Assembly: GCA_002901265.1 (NCBI GenBank)
Contig: PPHI01000012.1
Location: 93,462 to 157,461, forward strand
DNA: 64,000 bases
From: Rhodopirellula baltica
GTDB taxonomy: Bacteria > Planctomycetota > Planctomycetia > Pirellulales > Pirellulaceae
Direction: 5' to 3'
The notes under the pieces are model-generated. The model made no database searches, had not been told where the DNA came from, and was given only the letters and a program-made list of their open reading frames with translations. Shown one piece after another: positions 56,792-64,000 of the stretch; the first letter of the stretch is position 1, and the number at the start of each line of letters is the position of its first letter. The position numbers were made by a program, and so were the translations under genes.

Positions 56792-58882
56792 TCAGTGGGG
56801 CCAGTCGAGGGAGACTTCCGGATCGGTCGCACGCAGAAACTTTCCGAGTGCGCTGGTCGCGAAAATCAGTGGGTACAGTCGCTCGTGATACCAAAGCTTC
56901 GCAAAATAAAATCCGATTGGCCATGCAAATTCATGCCGCCGATCTCGAACACTTTGGGTCAGGAATTCGACTCCACGTAGTATAGCCTCGATGACCCGGT
57001 CGTTCCCAGCGGCAACCGCCCCAACCTTTGGGGCCATTTCCACAGCGTCGGATACCGCCTCCGAAGTCTGTTCTAACACCTGGGTGTGCGATTTGGACCG
57101 GCGAAACGTTTCCGCAGCATTGTTTTCTATTGGGTTTTCCGCTCGTGTTCCGGTCGATCGCTGTTGATAAATGGTCATCGACAGGGCTTCGACCGCCAGC
57201 GCCGTCTCTTCGACACTGCTGACAATCCCCGCAGACGCTTGTGGTGCGGTTTTCTTGACCTCTGGGTCGCTTTCGCGAAGCTTTTCCAGTTTTTGGGTCA
57301 GCGACGTGCCGCCGCCCCAGCCGCCGTCGGCATTTTGGTGGTTGATCAAGTACTCCACCGCCGCCGTCCGGTTCGCCACACTGCCTTGGCCACTTACTAA
57401 AACCTTCGCGGTTCCATAAATCGGGTTGCTCTCGTCTTCACGGTCTTGGTTGCCGAACCACAGTGGGTGCCAGGATCCGTCGGCGTGTTGTTGGCGGTCC
57501 AAAAAGCGAACTCCAGTTGCGACCGCGCGGTTCAAACGCGCCGGCGGAGTCGCGGACGTTGGCAAAGCGTCGTCGGTCGCGCGGATGGCACGAATCGCGT
57601 GTGCCGTCAGATCCGTGCTGCTGCGGTCAAACGGGAGTTTGCCCCAGCCCCGGCAGAACGTCGGCCAGCCGCCGTTGCGGTTTTGTAATCGCAATAGCCA
57701 GTTGCGGCCTTGGTCCATCGCCGCATCAATTGCCGCATACCGGTCGGGGCTGGCCCATTTGCGGATCTGTGTCAGTGCCAGGATTGCGGCCGGCGTGTCG
57801 TCGCTGTCAGGCACCGCACCAGACAGGTCGGTCCAGCCCCATCCGCCGGGCTCGGCACCGGTGAACGGGTGACGCCGGGTGTGTTGGCAGGACAAGTGCC
57901 AATCGGCGAGCGCGTCGCTGTACCAAGCCCCGTCGTCGTTGGGATCCGAAGCCAACGCATGAATGGATAACGACGTGACCCAGGTGGCGAGATTGGTATC
58001 GATCGGCCAGCTGCCGTCTTCGAGCATCGAATCGCGCAGGAACTTCAGTCCTTCCGCAACCACCGTCAGATGGCTTCGGCTAGTCGCCGCAAGACTCATC
58101 ACAACGAACGCCGTCAGTGGGGTGGCTTCGAGGTAGCCGCCGCTTTCGGGTTGCATTCGACGCAAGACGCCGAGCGTACGATTGATCGACAGGGACCGCG
58201 CCAATCGAATCGGCGGCAATGCCCGTTTGCCCAAGAAATGGCGGGCTTGACCGATCGCGACGAGTGCGGGGATCGCATAGCTGACGACCGGCATTTGCAA
58301 GAAACGATACATCGATTGCGGAAACACGGCCGCTTCGAACGGTAACGCCGCAACGTCGTCCCAACTGATCAGTCCCGCGATCGCCATGTTGTTCATGATC
58401 GGAACGACAAAGGTTTTGTCGGTTCCATACCTTGCACGCAATCCGTCCAGTCCACCCGCGCTGTGAAGGTACTCGTCGAGATTGGCCAGCTGCGTTGCGT
58501 CGAGTGAGCCGATTTCGCCTGCGAGAGTCGACGCCGATTTGACCAGGTAGCTCGTCGCGATGTTGGAGTGGCTGCGATCGGTATCGCCGAATCCGCCATC
58601 TGGGTTTTGCTGTCCGCAAAGGTAGGCCATGCCTTTGCGGATCATCGATTTCAATTCGTCGATGTCGATCAAATCGGGGCGGTTGGGATCTGCGATGACG
58701 GCGCTCATCGCACTGATGGCGGTAGCTGTTGAAAGCGCGCTTGGCGAAAGCTTTCCCGTCCAGTGACCTTGGTCGTTGCGGGCATGGATCAGTTGCTCAC
58801 GCAATTGGTCCAGCGTGGCACGCGATTGGTTGCGAGCCTGTTCGATCTTCGAATCGAAAGCGATGTTGTCGGCGGGGGTCAA
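56792..58882 (-). CDS. Class II terpene cyclase (squalene-hopene cyclase-like)
   Basis: 697 residues from a TTG at 58882. The frame is open to a TTG at 59071, but that start would overlap the divergent ketosynthase start and leave no room for promoters. The prenyltransferase/squalene-oxidase repeats are present (NPDGGFGDTDRSHSN, QNRNGGWPTFCRGWGK, HADGSWHPLWFG, NADGGWGGG). The DxDD protonation motif appears as PDSDDTPAAIL near residue 355, and the end FYFAKLWYHERLYPLIF matches the C-terminus of the family. A polar insert of about 70 residues interrupts the region before it. It should cyclise a linear isoprenoid at the membrane; typical squalene-hopene activity is not assured. Confidence 0.85.
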   Translation of the reverse strand: MTPADNIAFDSKIEQARNQSRATLDQLREQLIHARNDQGHWTGKLSPSALSTATAISAMSAVIADPNRPDLIDIDELKSMIRKGMAYLCGQQNPDGGFGDTDRSHSNIATSYLVKSASTLAGEIGSLDATQLANLDEYLHSAGGLDGLRARYGTDKTFVVPIMNNMAIAGLISWDDVAALPFEAAVFPQSMYRFLQMPVVSYAIPALVAIGQARHFLGKRALPPIRLARSLSINRTLGVLRRMQPESGGYLEATPLTAFVVMSLAATSRSHLTVVAEGLKFLRDSMLEDGSWPIDTNLATWVTSLSIHALASDPNDDGAWYSDALADWHLSCQHTRRHPFTGAEPGGWGWTDLSGAVPDSDDTPAAILALTQIRKWASPDRYAAIDAAMDQGRNWLLRLQNRNGGWPTFCRGWGKLPFDRSSTDLTAHAIRAIRATDDALPTSATPPARLNRAVATGVRFLDRQQHADGSWHPLWFGNQDREDESNPIYGTAKVLVSGQGSVANRTAAVEYLINHQNADGGWGGGTSLTQKLEKLRESDPEVKKTAPQASAGIVSSVEETALAVEALSMTIYQQRSTGTRAENPIENNAAETFRRSKSHTQVLEQTSEAVSDAVEMAPKVGAVAAGNDRVIEAILRGVEFLTQSVRDRRHEFAWPIGFYFAKLWYHERLYPLIFATSALGKFLRATDPEVSLDWPH

Positions 58883-59080
58883 GGAAGCCGGTATCGGGTG
58901 GGTGGCGTGCGGGAGGTGTGGCTTGGGGACCAGTGTCAGGGTAATCTTCCGTGGTTGTCGAGACCATTGATGGCCTGGATTGAAATTGTTAGGCTCTGAG
59001 TTGCTTTTTGCCCGGCTTCCTCTGCTGCGACAAGCGGCGTCTGCTGGCCGGATCCCCCAACAGATTTGCAATCAACGAAC

Positions 59081-60340
59081 GTGATCGCACCAAACCTTGC
59101 TTCCCAGCTTCCAGATGACCAGCGGATCGTCATCACCGGTGTCGGCCTGACGTCCCCCAACGGTAACGACTGGCAAAGTTACCGTGAGGCGTTGCTGGAA
59201 AAACGCAGTGGCGTTCAGCCGTACGAGATCCGTTATTTTGGCAAGACGTTGGCAGGGATCTGCGACTTTGACACCCGCCGCTACCAAACGAAAAAAGACG
59301 TTCGCCGTGGCACGCGTGCCGGCAGCGTTGGCGTTTACGCAGCCAACGAGGCGTTGCAGCACAGCGGATTGGACTGGGAAAACGTCGACAAATCGCGCGT
59401 CGGAATCTACGTCGGCGTGACCGAGCACGGGAACGTCGAAACCGAAAACGAAATCTATGTGATCAAGGGATTCGATTACGACACCAGTTGCTGGTCACAC
59501 CACCACAACCCGCGCACCGTTGCCAACAATCCGGCCGGCGAAATCGCGTTGAACTTGGGCGTGACCGGCCCCCACTACACCATCGGAGCTGCTTGTGCCG
59601 CCGGCAACGCGGGGCTGATTCAAGGCGCCCAGATGCTGCGTCTGAACGAGTGTGATGTCGCGATCGCTGGCGGGACCAGCGAAAGTATTCACACGTTCGG
59701 GATCTTTGCGAGCTTCAACAGCCAAAACGCACTCGCCCGTCACGAAGACCCCACCAAAGCCTCACGCCCATTTGACGTCGCACGCAGCGGCATCGTCGTT
59801 GCCGAAGGCGGCTGCCTGTACACGCTTGAACGACTGAGCGACGCGAAAAAACGCGGCGCGGAGATTTATGGCGAATTGGTCGGTTACGCGATGAATACCG
59901 ACGCGACCGATTTCGTTTTGCCAAACCCCGAGCGCCAGGCCCAATGCGTCGAGCTGGCTCTGAAGCGGGCCGGTTTAGAGCCCGATCAAATCGACATCGT
60001 CAGCACGCACGCGACCGGCACCAGCAGCGGTGACGCCCAAGAATGCGCGGCACTTCGCAGTGTTTTCGGCGATTGCGAAAATGTCCGCATCAACAACACC
60101 AAGAGCTACATCGGTCACGCGATGGGAGCCGCGGGGGCGTTGGAATTGGCAGGCAACCTGCCCGCGTTCCGCGACGGGATCGTGCACCCGACGATCAACG
60201 TCGACGAGCTGGACGAAAGCTGCAAATTGCCCGGACTTGTGCTGAACGACGCCCAGGAAGGCCGCAAAGTCGATTACATCCTGAACAACTCCTTCGGGAT
60301 GCTCGGGATCAACTCGGTCGTGATCATCGGCCGCGTTTAA
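59081..60340 (+). CDS. Beta-ketoacyl-ACP synthase (FabF-like, KAS II)
   Basis: 419 residues from a GTG at 59081; a TTG at 59066 is an alternative. Complete catalytic triad: Cys in IGAACAAGNAGL (near residue 171), His in STHATGTSSGD (near 310) and His in NTKSYIGHAMGAAG (near 346). IVITGVGLTSPNGND at the start and NSFGMLGINSVVII at the end are standard. It condenses malonyl-ACP with an acyl or starter chain. Its partner ACP and oxidoreductase follow on the same strand, and the divergent neighbour is the terpene cyclase. It is not the housekeeping fab cluster, since no fabD, fabG or fabZ is present. Confidence 0.92.
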   Translation: MIAPNLASQLPDDQRIVITGVGLTSPNGNDWQSYREALLEKRSGVQPYEIRYFGKTLAGICDFDTRRYQTKKDVRRGTRAGSVGVYAANEALQHSGLDWENVDKSRVGIYVGVTEHGNVETENEIYVIKGFDYDTSCWSHHHNPRTVANNPAGEIALNLGVTGPHYTIGAACAAGNAGLIQGAQMLRLNECDVAIAGGTSESIHTFGIFASFNSQNALARHEDPTKASRPFDVARSGIVVAEGGCLYTLERLSDAKKRGAEIYGELVGYAMNTDATDFVLPNPERQAQCVELALKRAGLEPDQIDIVSTHATGTSSGDAQECAALRSVFGDCENVRINNTKSYIGHAMGAAGALELAGNLPAFRDGIVHPTINVDELDESCKLPGLVLNDAQEGRKVDYILNNSFGMLGINSVVIIGRV

Positions 60341-60371
60341 ACTGCAGGCCTGATCAAAATGGGCGTGAACG

Positions 60372-60395
60372 CCCCGCTGTTGCCCGTCAGCGGGG
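60372..60395 (+). other. Hairpin after the ketosynthase gene
   Basis: CCCCGCTG - TTGCCCGT - CAGCGGGG, an 8-bp perfect stem 31 bp after the ketosynthase stop. There is no T tract, so it may tune read-through to the ACP gene rather than stop it. Confidence 0.55.
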
Positions 60396-60555
60396 TGCAT
60401 GTTGCACGTCCGAGACATTCCCGTGACATCACCGCGACACGCCGGAAGATTGCCTGAAATTCTGTGCCGCGAGGCACTTCGAAATCTGGTGCAAAATCGG
60501 TACACTCGCGGTTTTGACAAGCAAGCCTCCGCGTTTTACCCCTCTCCAGCTAGAC

Positions 60556-60816
60556 ATGACGCCAGCCGAAATCCGCGAAGAAATCATTGACATCCTCGAA
60601 GACATTTCGCCGGACGAAGATCTGGACGATTTGAAAGACGATGTCGCTTTTCGTGAACAACTCGAATTGGACAGCATGGATTTTCTGGACATCGTGATGG
60701 AATTGCGCAAGCGTCATCGCGTCCAAATCCCGGAAGAAGACTACGGTGCACTGGCGAGCATGAGCTCGACGGTCGAGTACCTGGAACCCAAGATGCGCGA
60801 CATCGTCAAGTCGTAG
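60556..60816 (+). CDS. Acyl carrier protein
   Basis: 86 residues from the ATG at 60556. The phosphopantetheine attachment site is LELDSMDFLDIVMEL, with Ser near residue 40. The N-terminus is strongly acidic (EDISPDEDLDDLKDD), as in ACPs. It lies between a ketosynthase and a phytoene-desaturase-like oxidoreductase, so the growing chain on this ACP is the probable substrate of both. It is likely a dedicated ACP separate from the general fatty-acid one. Confidence 0.9.
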   Translation: MTPAEIREEIIDILEDISPDEDLDDLKDDVAFREQLELDSMDFLDIVMELRKRHRVQIPEEDYGALASMSSTVEYLEPKMRDIVKS

Positions 60817-60832
60817 AACGTCTGGGTCGGGG

Positions 60833-60851
60833 CGCGAGTCCGCGACTCGCG
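60833..60851 (+). terminator. Hairpin after the ACP gene
   Basis: CGCGAGTC - cgc - GACTCGCG, an 8-bp perfect stem followed by TTT only. It could be a weak terminator or an attenuator before the oxidoreductase gene. Confidence 0.5.
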
Positions 60852-60958
60852 TTTCCCGTGCAGAGCGAGTTCTATTGCGGCGGGCATGAGCCGTTCTTGA
60901 TGCGTCTTGTGCCCAACCAATTGCACGTCTATCGCAATCTCTTACACCGCAACTCGCT

Positions 60959-62377
60959 GTGACCGAATCCAACGGCAATCAGCATTACGATACGATCATC
61001 ATCGGCGCCGGGATGAGTGGCCTGGCCGCCGGGATCCGCCTTGCTCATTACGATCAACGCGTCTGTATCCTCGAACGCCACTACACCATCGGCGGGCTGA
61101 ATTCGTTTTATCGCATGGGCGGACGCGACTATGACGTCGGCCTTCACGCGATGACGAACTTTGCCAAGAAAGGCTCCAAGAAAGGGCCACTGGCAAAGCT
61201 GATCCGGCAACTGCGATTCAGTTGGGAAGATTTCAAACTTGCCGAGCAGATCGGATCGTCGATTCGCTTCCCCGGGGTGTCGCTCGATTTCAGCAACGAT
61301 GCAGAACTGCTGGAAAGCCAAGTCGCCGAGCGGTTCCCAGCACAGATCGACGGTTATCGTTCGCTCTGCGATTCGCTGCTCGACTATTCGGACATGGACG
61401 GTGGTGACGAACGCTTCATGCGTTCTGCCCGTGAAGTCATGGCCGAACACATCAGCGACCCGCTGTTGATCGAAATGTTGTTGTGCCCTTTGATGTGGTA
61501 CGGCAACGCCCGCGAAGACGACATGGACTTTGGCCAGTTCTGCATCATGTTCCGCGCGTGCTATCTGGAAGGCTTCGGCCGGCCATTCAAAGGCGTGCGT
61601 GTGATCCTGAAGAACTTGGTCCGCAAGTTCCGTGGGTTGGGCGGCGAGTTGAAACTGCGGAGCGGTGTCTCTCGAATCCACGTCGAAAATGGACGCGCCG
61701 TCGGTGTCGTGTTGGACGACGGAACCGAGTTGACCGCGAACCGAATTCTGTCGTCTGCCGGCAACGTCGAAACGATGCGGTTGTGCGACGACATCACCGA
61801 AGTCGAAGTCGCCAAAGCGGGGCAGTTGTCCTTTATCGAATCGATCTCGATCCTCGACCGGATGCCAAAGTCGTTCGGGTTTGATCGCACGATCGTGTTT
61901 TATAACGACAGCGAGAAATTCCATTGGCGAAGGCCCGATGACACGCTGTGCGATGCACGTACCGGTGTGATTTGTTCGCCGAACAACTACATCTATGATT
62001 CCGACCAAGGCGAATTGCCAGACGGTGTCGTGCGGATCACAACGCTCGCCAATCATGACCGTTGGTGCGGCTTGGGCGAGGACCGCTACGCCGCCGAAAA
62101 GGTACGGCAATACGATGAAGCGGTCGCGTCGTCGGTGCGTTTCATGCCGGACTTTCGGCAATACGTGATCGACACGGACGTGTTCACCCCGAAGACGATC
62201 CGGCGATTTACCTGGCACGATAACGGCGCCGTTTACGGTGCCCCGGACAAGCAGCTTGACGGCACGACACACTTGCCAAACGTGTTCTTGTGCGGCACCG
62301 ACCAAGGCTTTGTGGGAATTGTCGGCGCGATCGTCAGTGGGATCAGCATGGCCAACCGTCACTGCTTGATGCCTTAA
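60959..62377 (+). CDS. Phytoene-desaturase-like FAD-dependent oxidoreductase
   Basis: 472 residues from a GTG at 60959. The FAD-binding motif is DTIIIGAGMSGLAAGIRLA (near residue 11), with the following VCILERHYTIGGLNSFY, and the C-terminal FLCGTDQGFVGIVGAIVSG closing the FAD site, as in the CrtI/retinol-saturase family. No signal peptide. Proteins of this group desaturate, isomerise or reduce polyene chains. Linked to a ketosynthase and an ACP, it might act on an ACP-bound acyl chain rather than on a carotene. Similar triplets have been discussed for ladderane biosynthesis candidates in anammox planctomycetes. Confidence 0.87.
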   Translation: MTESNGNQHYDTIIIGAGMSGLAAGIRLAHYDQRVCILERHYTIGGLNSFYRMGGRDYDVGLHAMTNFAKKGSKKGPLAKLIRQLRFSWEDFKLAEQIGSSIRFPGVSLDFSNDAELLESQVAERFPAQIDGYRSLCDSLLDYSDMDGGDERFMRSAREVMAEHISDPLLIEMLLCPLMWYGNAREDDMDFGQFCIMFRACYLEGFGRPFKGVRVILKNLVRKFRGLGGELKLRSGVSRIHVENGRAVGVVLDDGTELTANRILSSAGNVETMRLCDDITEVEVAKAGQLSFIESISILDRMPKSFGFDRTIVFYNDSEKFHWRRPDDTLCDARTGVICSPNNYIYDSDQGELPDGVVRITTLANHDRWCGLGEDRYAAEKVRQYDEAVASSVRFMPDFRQYVIDTDVFTPKTIRRFTWHDNGAVYGAPDKQLDGTTHLPNVFLCGTDQGFVGIVGAIVSGISMANRHCLMP

Positions 62378-62411
62378 CGTCGACTTCGTAGTTTTACGCT
62401 ACACTGAATGA

Positions 62412-63563
62412 ATGGCGAAGAAACGCTCTAAAAGCAAACAGTCACGTGTCCAATTCCGTAAGCGTTACCAAGGACGTGTACGCGAAGGTGATCTGACACG
62501 TCAATTCAACTCCGGCGATACCGAATCGCTCGCCGACGCGGTCAAGAACGAACGCGTCAGCGGCAAAGGCGAGTTGACTCGTAAACGAACCGTTGCCGGT
62601 GCAGACGCCAACATGCCCACCGCGGCCGGCAACCAAGGCGACGCCGCACTGATTGACGGGCGTGTCGTTCGCGCACACGGATTGAGCAACACGGTACTGG
62701 CCGACGACGGCCGGCGATTTGACTGTGCCATCCGCCAAGTCCTCAAGTCGATCAGTATCGAAGGCCGTGGGACGGTCGTCGCGGGCGACCGCGTTCGCTT
62801 TCGCGCCGAAAGTGATTCCACCGGCATGATCGAATTCGTCGCGCCGCGGCACGGCGTGATCAGTCGACAAAGTCGTGGGCAACAGCACATCATCGCTGCC
62901 AACGTCGATCATTTGTTGATCGTTACCAGTGCGGCCGAGCCTTCGCTCAAGCCTTCGCTGGTCGACCGGTTTTTATTGACCGCGCAGCAGTGCGATGTGA
63001 AGCCTGTGATCGTGATCAACAAATGTGATTTGGTCGATTGCCGTGAGTTGCAACCGATGGTCGGCGTCTATGCCTCGCTCGGTTTTCGCGTTCTGCTGAC
63101 CAGCGCCGAGCAAGGCATCAACATCGAATACCTGCGCGAACTGCTGCGTGGCAAACAAACGGCATTGTCAGGCCAAAGTGGCGTCGGCAAAAGCAGTTTG
63201 TTGAACGCGGTCCAGCCAGGTTTGGGATTGGCCGTCGCGGCTGTCAGCCAAGACAACCAGAAGGGGCGTCATACAACGACGACGTCAACGTTGATTCCGC
63301 TGGAAGGCGATTCGGTCGGTGCGGTGTTTGACACGCCAGGGATTCGCCAGTTCCAGTTATGGGACATCACCGCTGAAGAAGTCGCGGGGCTGATGCCCGA
63401 TCTGCGACCGCATGTCGGGCATTGTCGTTACGCCAACTGTTTGCATCTGAACGAAGACGGCTGTGCTGTTAAGAATGCCGTGGCAGACGGAAAGATCGAT
63501 CCACGGCGCTACGATTCGTACTGCCACTTGCTGGAAGAGGATTTGCTGGCCAGCGGTTATTGA
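62412..63563 (+). CDS. rsgA: Ribosome small-subunit GTPase RsgA (YjeQ)
   Basis: 383 residues. N-terminal OB-fold ([18 protein letters not shown]) and a circularly permuted GTPase: G4 [11 protein letters not shown] precedes G1 [13 protein letters not shown] and G3 [10 protein letters not shown]. The C-terminal zinc finger is [14 protein letters not shown]. The first 75 residues are an unusually basic and Gly/Ala-rich extension. RsgA checks the 30S subunit during assembly. It lies 34 bp after the oxidoreductase gene but is functionally separate. Confidence 0.94.
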   Translation: MAKKRSKSKQSRVQFRKRYQGRVREGDLTRQFNSGDTESLADAVKNERVSGKGELTRKRTVAGADANMPTAAGNQGDAALIDGRVVRAHGLSNTVLADDGRRFDCAIRQVLKSISIEGRGTVVAGDRVRFRAESDSTGMIEFVAPRHGVISRQSRGQQHIIAANVDHLLIVTSAAEPSLKPSLVDRFLLTAQQCDVKPVIVINKCDLVDCRELQPMVGVYASLGFRVLLTSAEQGINIEYLRELLRGKQTALSGQSGVGKSSLLNAVQPGLGLAVAAVSQDNQKGRHTTTTSTLIPLEGDSVGAVFDTPGIRQFQLWDITAEEVAGLMPDLRPHVGHCRYANCLHLNEDGCAVKNAVADGKIDPRRYDSYCHLLEEDLLASGY

Positions 63564-63724
63564 GCCGCCGCAGTCGGGTTGGCAGTTCGCCGAATCGATT
63601 GGCCGATCACGCTAGCGACGGTTCTTCTGCGGTCGGGTTGTTGGGAACTGGTGGGGCGATGACGAGCATGAGCACCGCTGGCGAGCACGGACGCGACTGG
63701 TTGGGCGTGGCTGAAGACGGTCGA
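63564..63724. other. Short intergenic stretch
   Basis: No credible gene or structure seen; the short open frame here is not supported by composition or a ribosome-binding site. Confidence 0.4.
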
Positions 63725-63880
63725 TGCTGCACGAAACCGACGCTAGCGCGTAGCGGCTAATGGGGGAAAGTGCTGCACGTAACCGACGCTATTACGTCTC
63801 GGCCGATGGGAGTCGCGACACGTTAGCCGATACGCGCTAGTGCCACGGATTGGATTTCCGGTGCCACGAGGGAAAAGTTC
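63725..63880. repeat. Intergenic repeat family R3
   Basis: Two adjacent units of about 46 bp beginning TGCTGCACG, both followed by AACCGACGCTA (63725-63770, 63771-63813). The sequence CACGTTAGCCGATACGCGCT (from 63819) partly inverts the same words, and GTGCCACG occurs twice further on. It resembles scattered planctomycete intergenic repeats. Confidence 0.6.
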
Positions 63881-63921
63881 TGCGTATCTTTCCCAGCTAC
63901 CCTAGTTCATGATGCAAAAAA

Positions 63922-63980
63922 TTCCCTTCCCCTGCCTGATGTTAGTTTGCTGAAGACGAACTCAAACAAAGGAAGGGAAT
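63922..63980 (+). promoter_or_regulatory. Hairpin covering a ribosome-binding site
   Basis: ATTCCCTTCC (63922-63931) pairs perfectly with GGAAGGGAAT (63971-63980), a 10-bp stem with a 39-nt loop. The right arm contains the Shine-Dalgarno sequence and abuts the ATG at 63981, so translation of the next gene could be blocked when the hairpin forms. Confidence 0.55.
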
Positions 63981-64000
63981 ATGTCGGGTCGAGCAGTGAA
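63981..64000 (+). CDS. Start of an unidentified gene cut by the window edge
   Basis: ATG at 63981 right after a strong Shine-Dalgarno (GGAAGGGA) gives MSGRAV before the window ends. Identity cannot be told. The sequestered ribosome-binding site is reminiscent of transposase genes that avoid read-through translation. Confidence 0.4.

Noticed and set aside
60929..62362. A 477-residue frame opposite the oxidoreductase
   Set aside because: Shadow of the CrtI-like gene; no recognisable motif.
63560..63760. 66-residue frame after rsgA
   Set aside because: Overlaps the rsgA stop, has low complexity and runs into repeat R3.

Overview
The window looks like a chromosomal segment of a planctomycete of the Rhodopirellula/Pirellulaceae type. 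The evidence is the gene content: a formylglycine-type sulfatase, paired ThuA proteins with GH9 and GH18 enzymes, a redoxin/cytochrome c/copper monooxygenase fusion, a seven-haem cytochrome, Sel1 and FG-GAP proteins, and a double-length UvrA of the kind also known from Chlamydiae. Many start codons are weak (TTG, GTG) and often lack a clear Shine-Dalgarno sequence. The DNA is moderately GC-rich, mostly coding, with repeat-filled gaps. No rRNA, tRNA, CRISPR array or complete IS element was seen.

Layout. 1-3.4 kb: a very large carboxykinase-like protein. 3.4-4.5 kb: hairpin-repeat gap. 4.5-11.2 kb: exported FG-GAP protein, a TetR regulator with DinB partner, a small exported protein, a Sel1 protein, and a second repeat family. 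11.2-17.6 kb: tandem UvrA. 18-25.6 kb: membrane protease, YHS-like metal-binding protein, a four-gene GH18-ThuA-GH9-ThuA operon, and an ArsC-like protein with an export signal. 25.7-30.5 kb: dnaK and clpB with strong terminators and a sigma-54-like promoter. 30.9-35.8 kb: sulfatase, a COG0523 GTPase divergent from a Fur/Zur-type regulator with paired palindromes between them, and phosphatidylserine decarboxylase. 36-47.5 kb: epimerase, carbonic anhydrase, redoxin/PHM protein, lipoprotein, exonuclease III, ABC ATPase, multihaem cytochrome, thiol peroxidase and TrhO. 47.5-53.3 kb: two repeat-rich gaps around a giant membrane patatin.

54.2-62.4 kb is the most unusual stretch. A leftward set (class II terpene cyclase, DUF116-polyprenyl synthase fusion, chorismate-lyase-like protein) stands divergently to a rightward set (ketosynthase, acyl carrier protein, phytoene-desaturase-like oxidoreductase). 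Together they suggest a lipid or meroterpenoid pathway that I cannot match to a characterised product. The prenyl synthase carries an apparent one-base deletion in this sequence. rsgA follows, and the right edge holds a further repeat and the start of a gene whose ribosome-binding site lies in a hairpin.

Three intergenic repeat families were found. The most striking is a 200-bp string of short hairpins, found complete or partial in three gaps and followed in places by a degenerate 31-32-bp tandem repeat.
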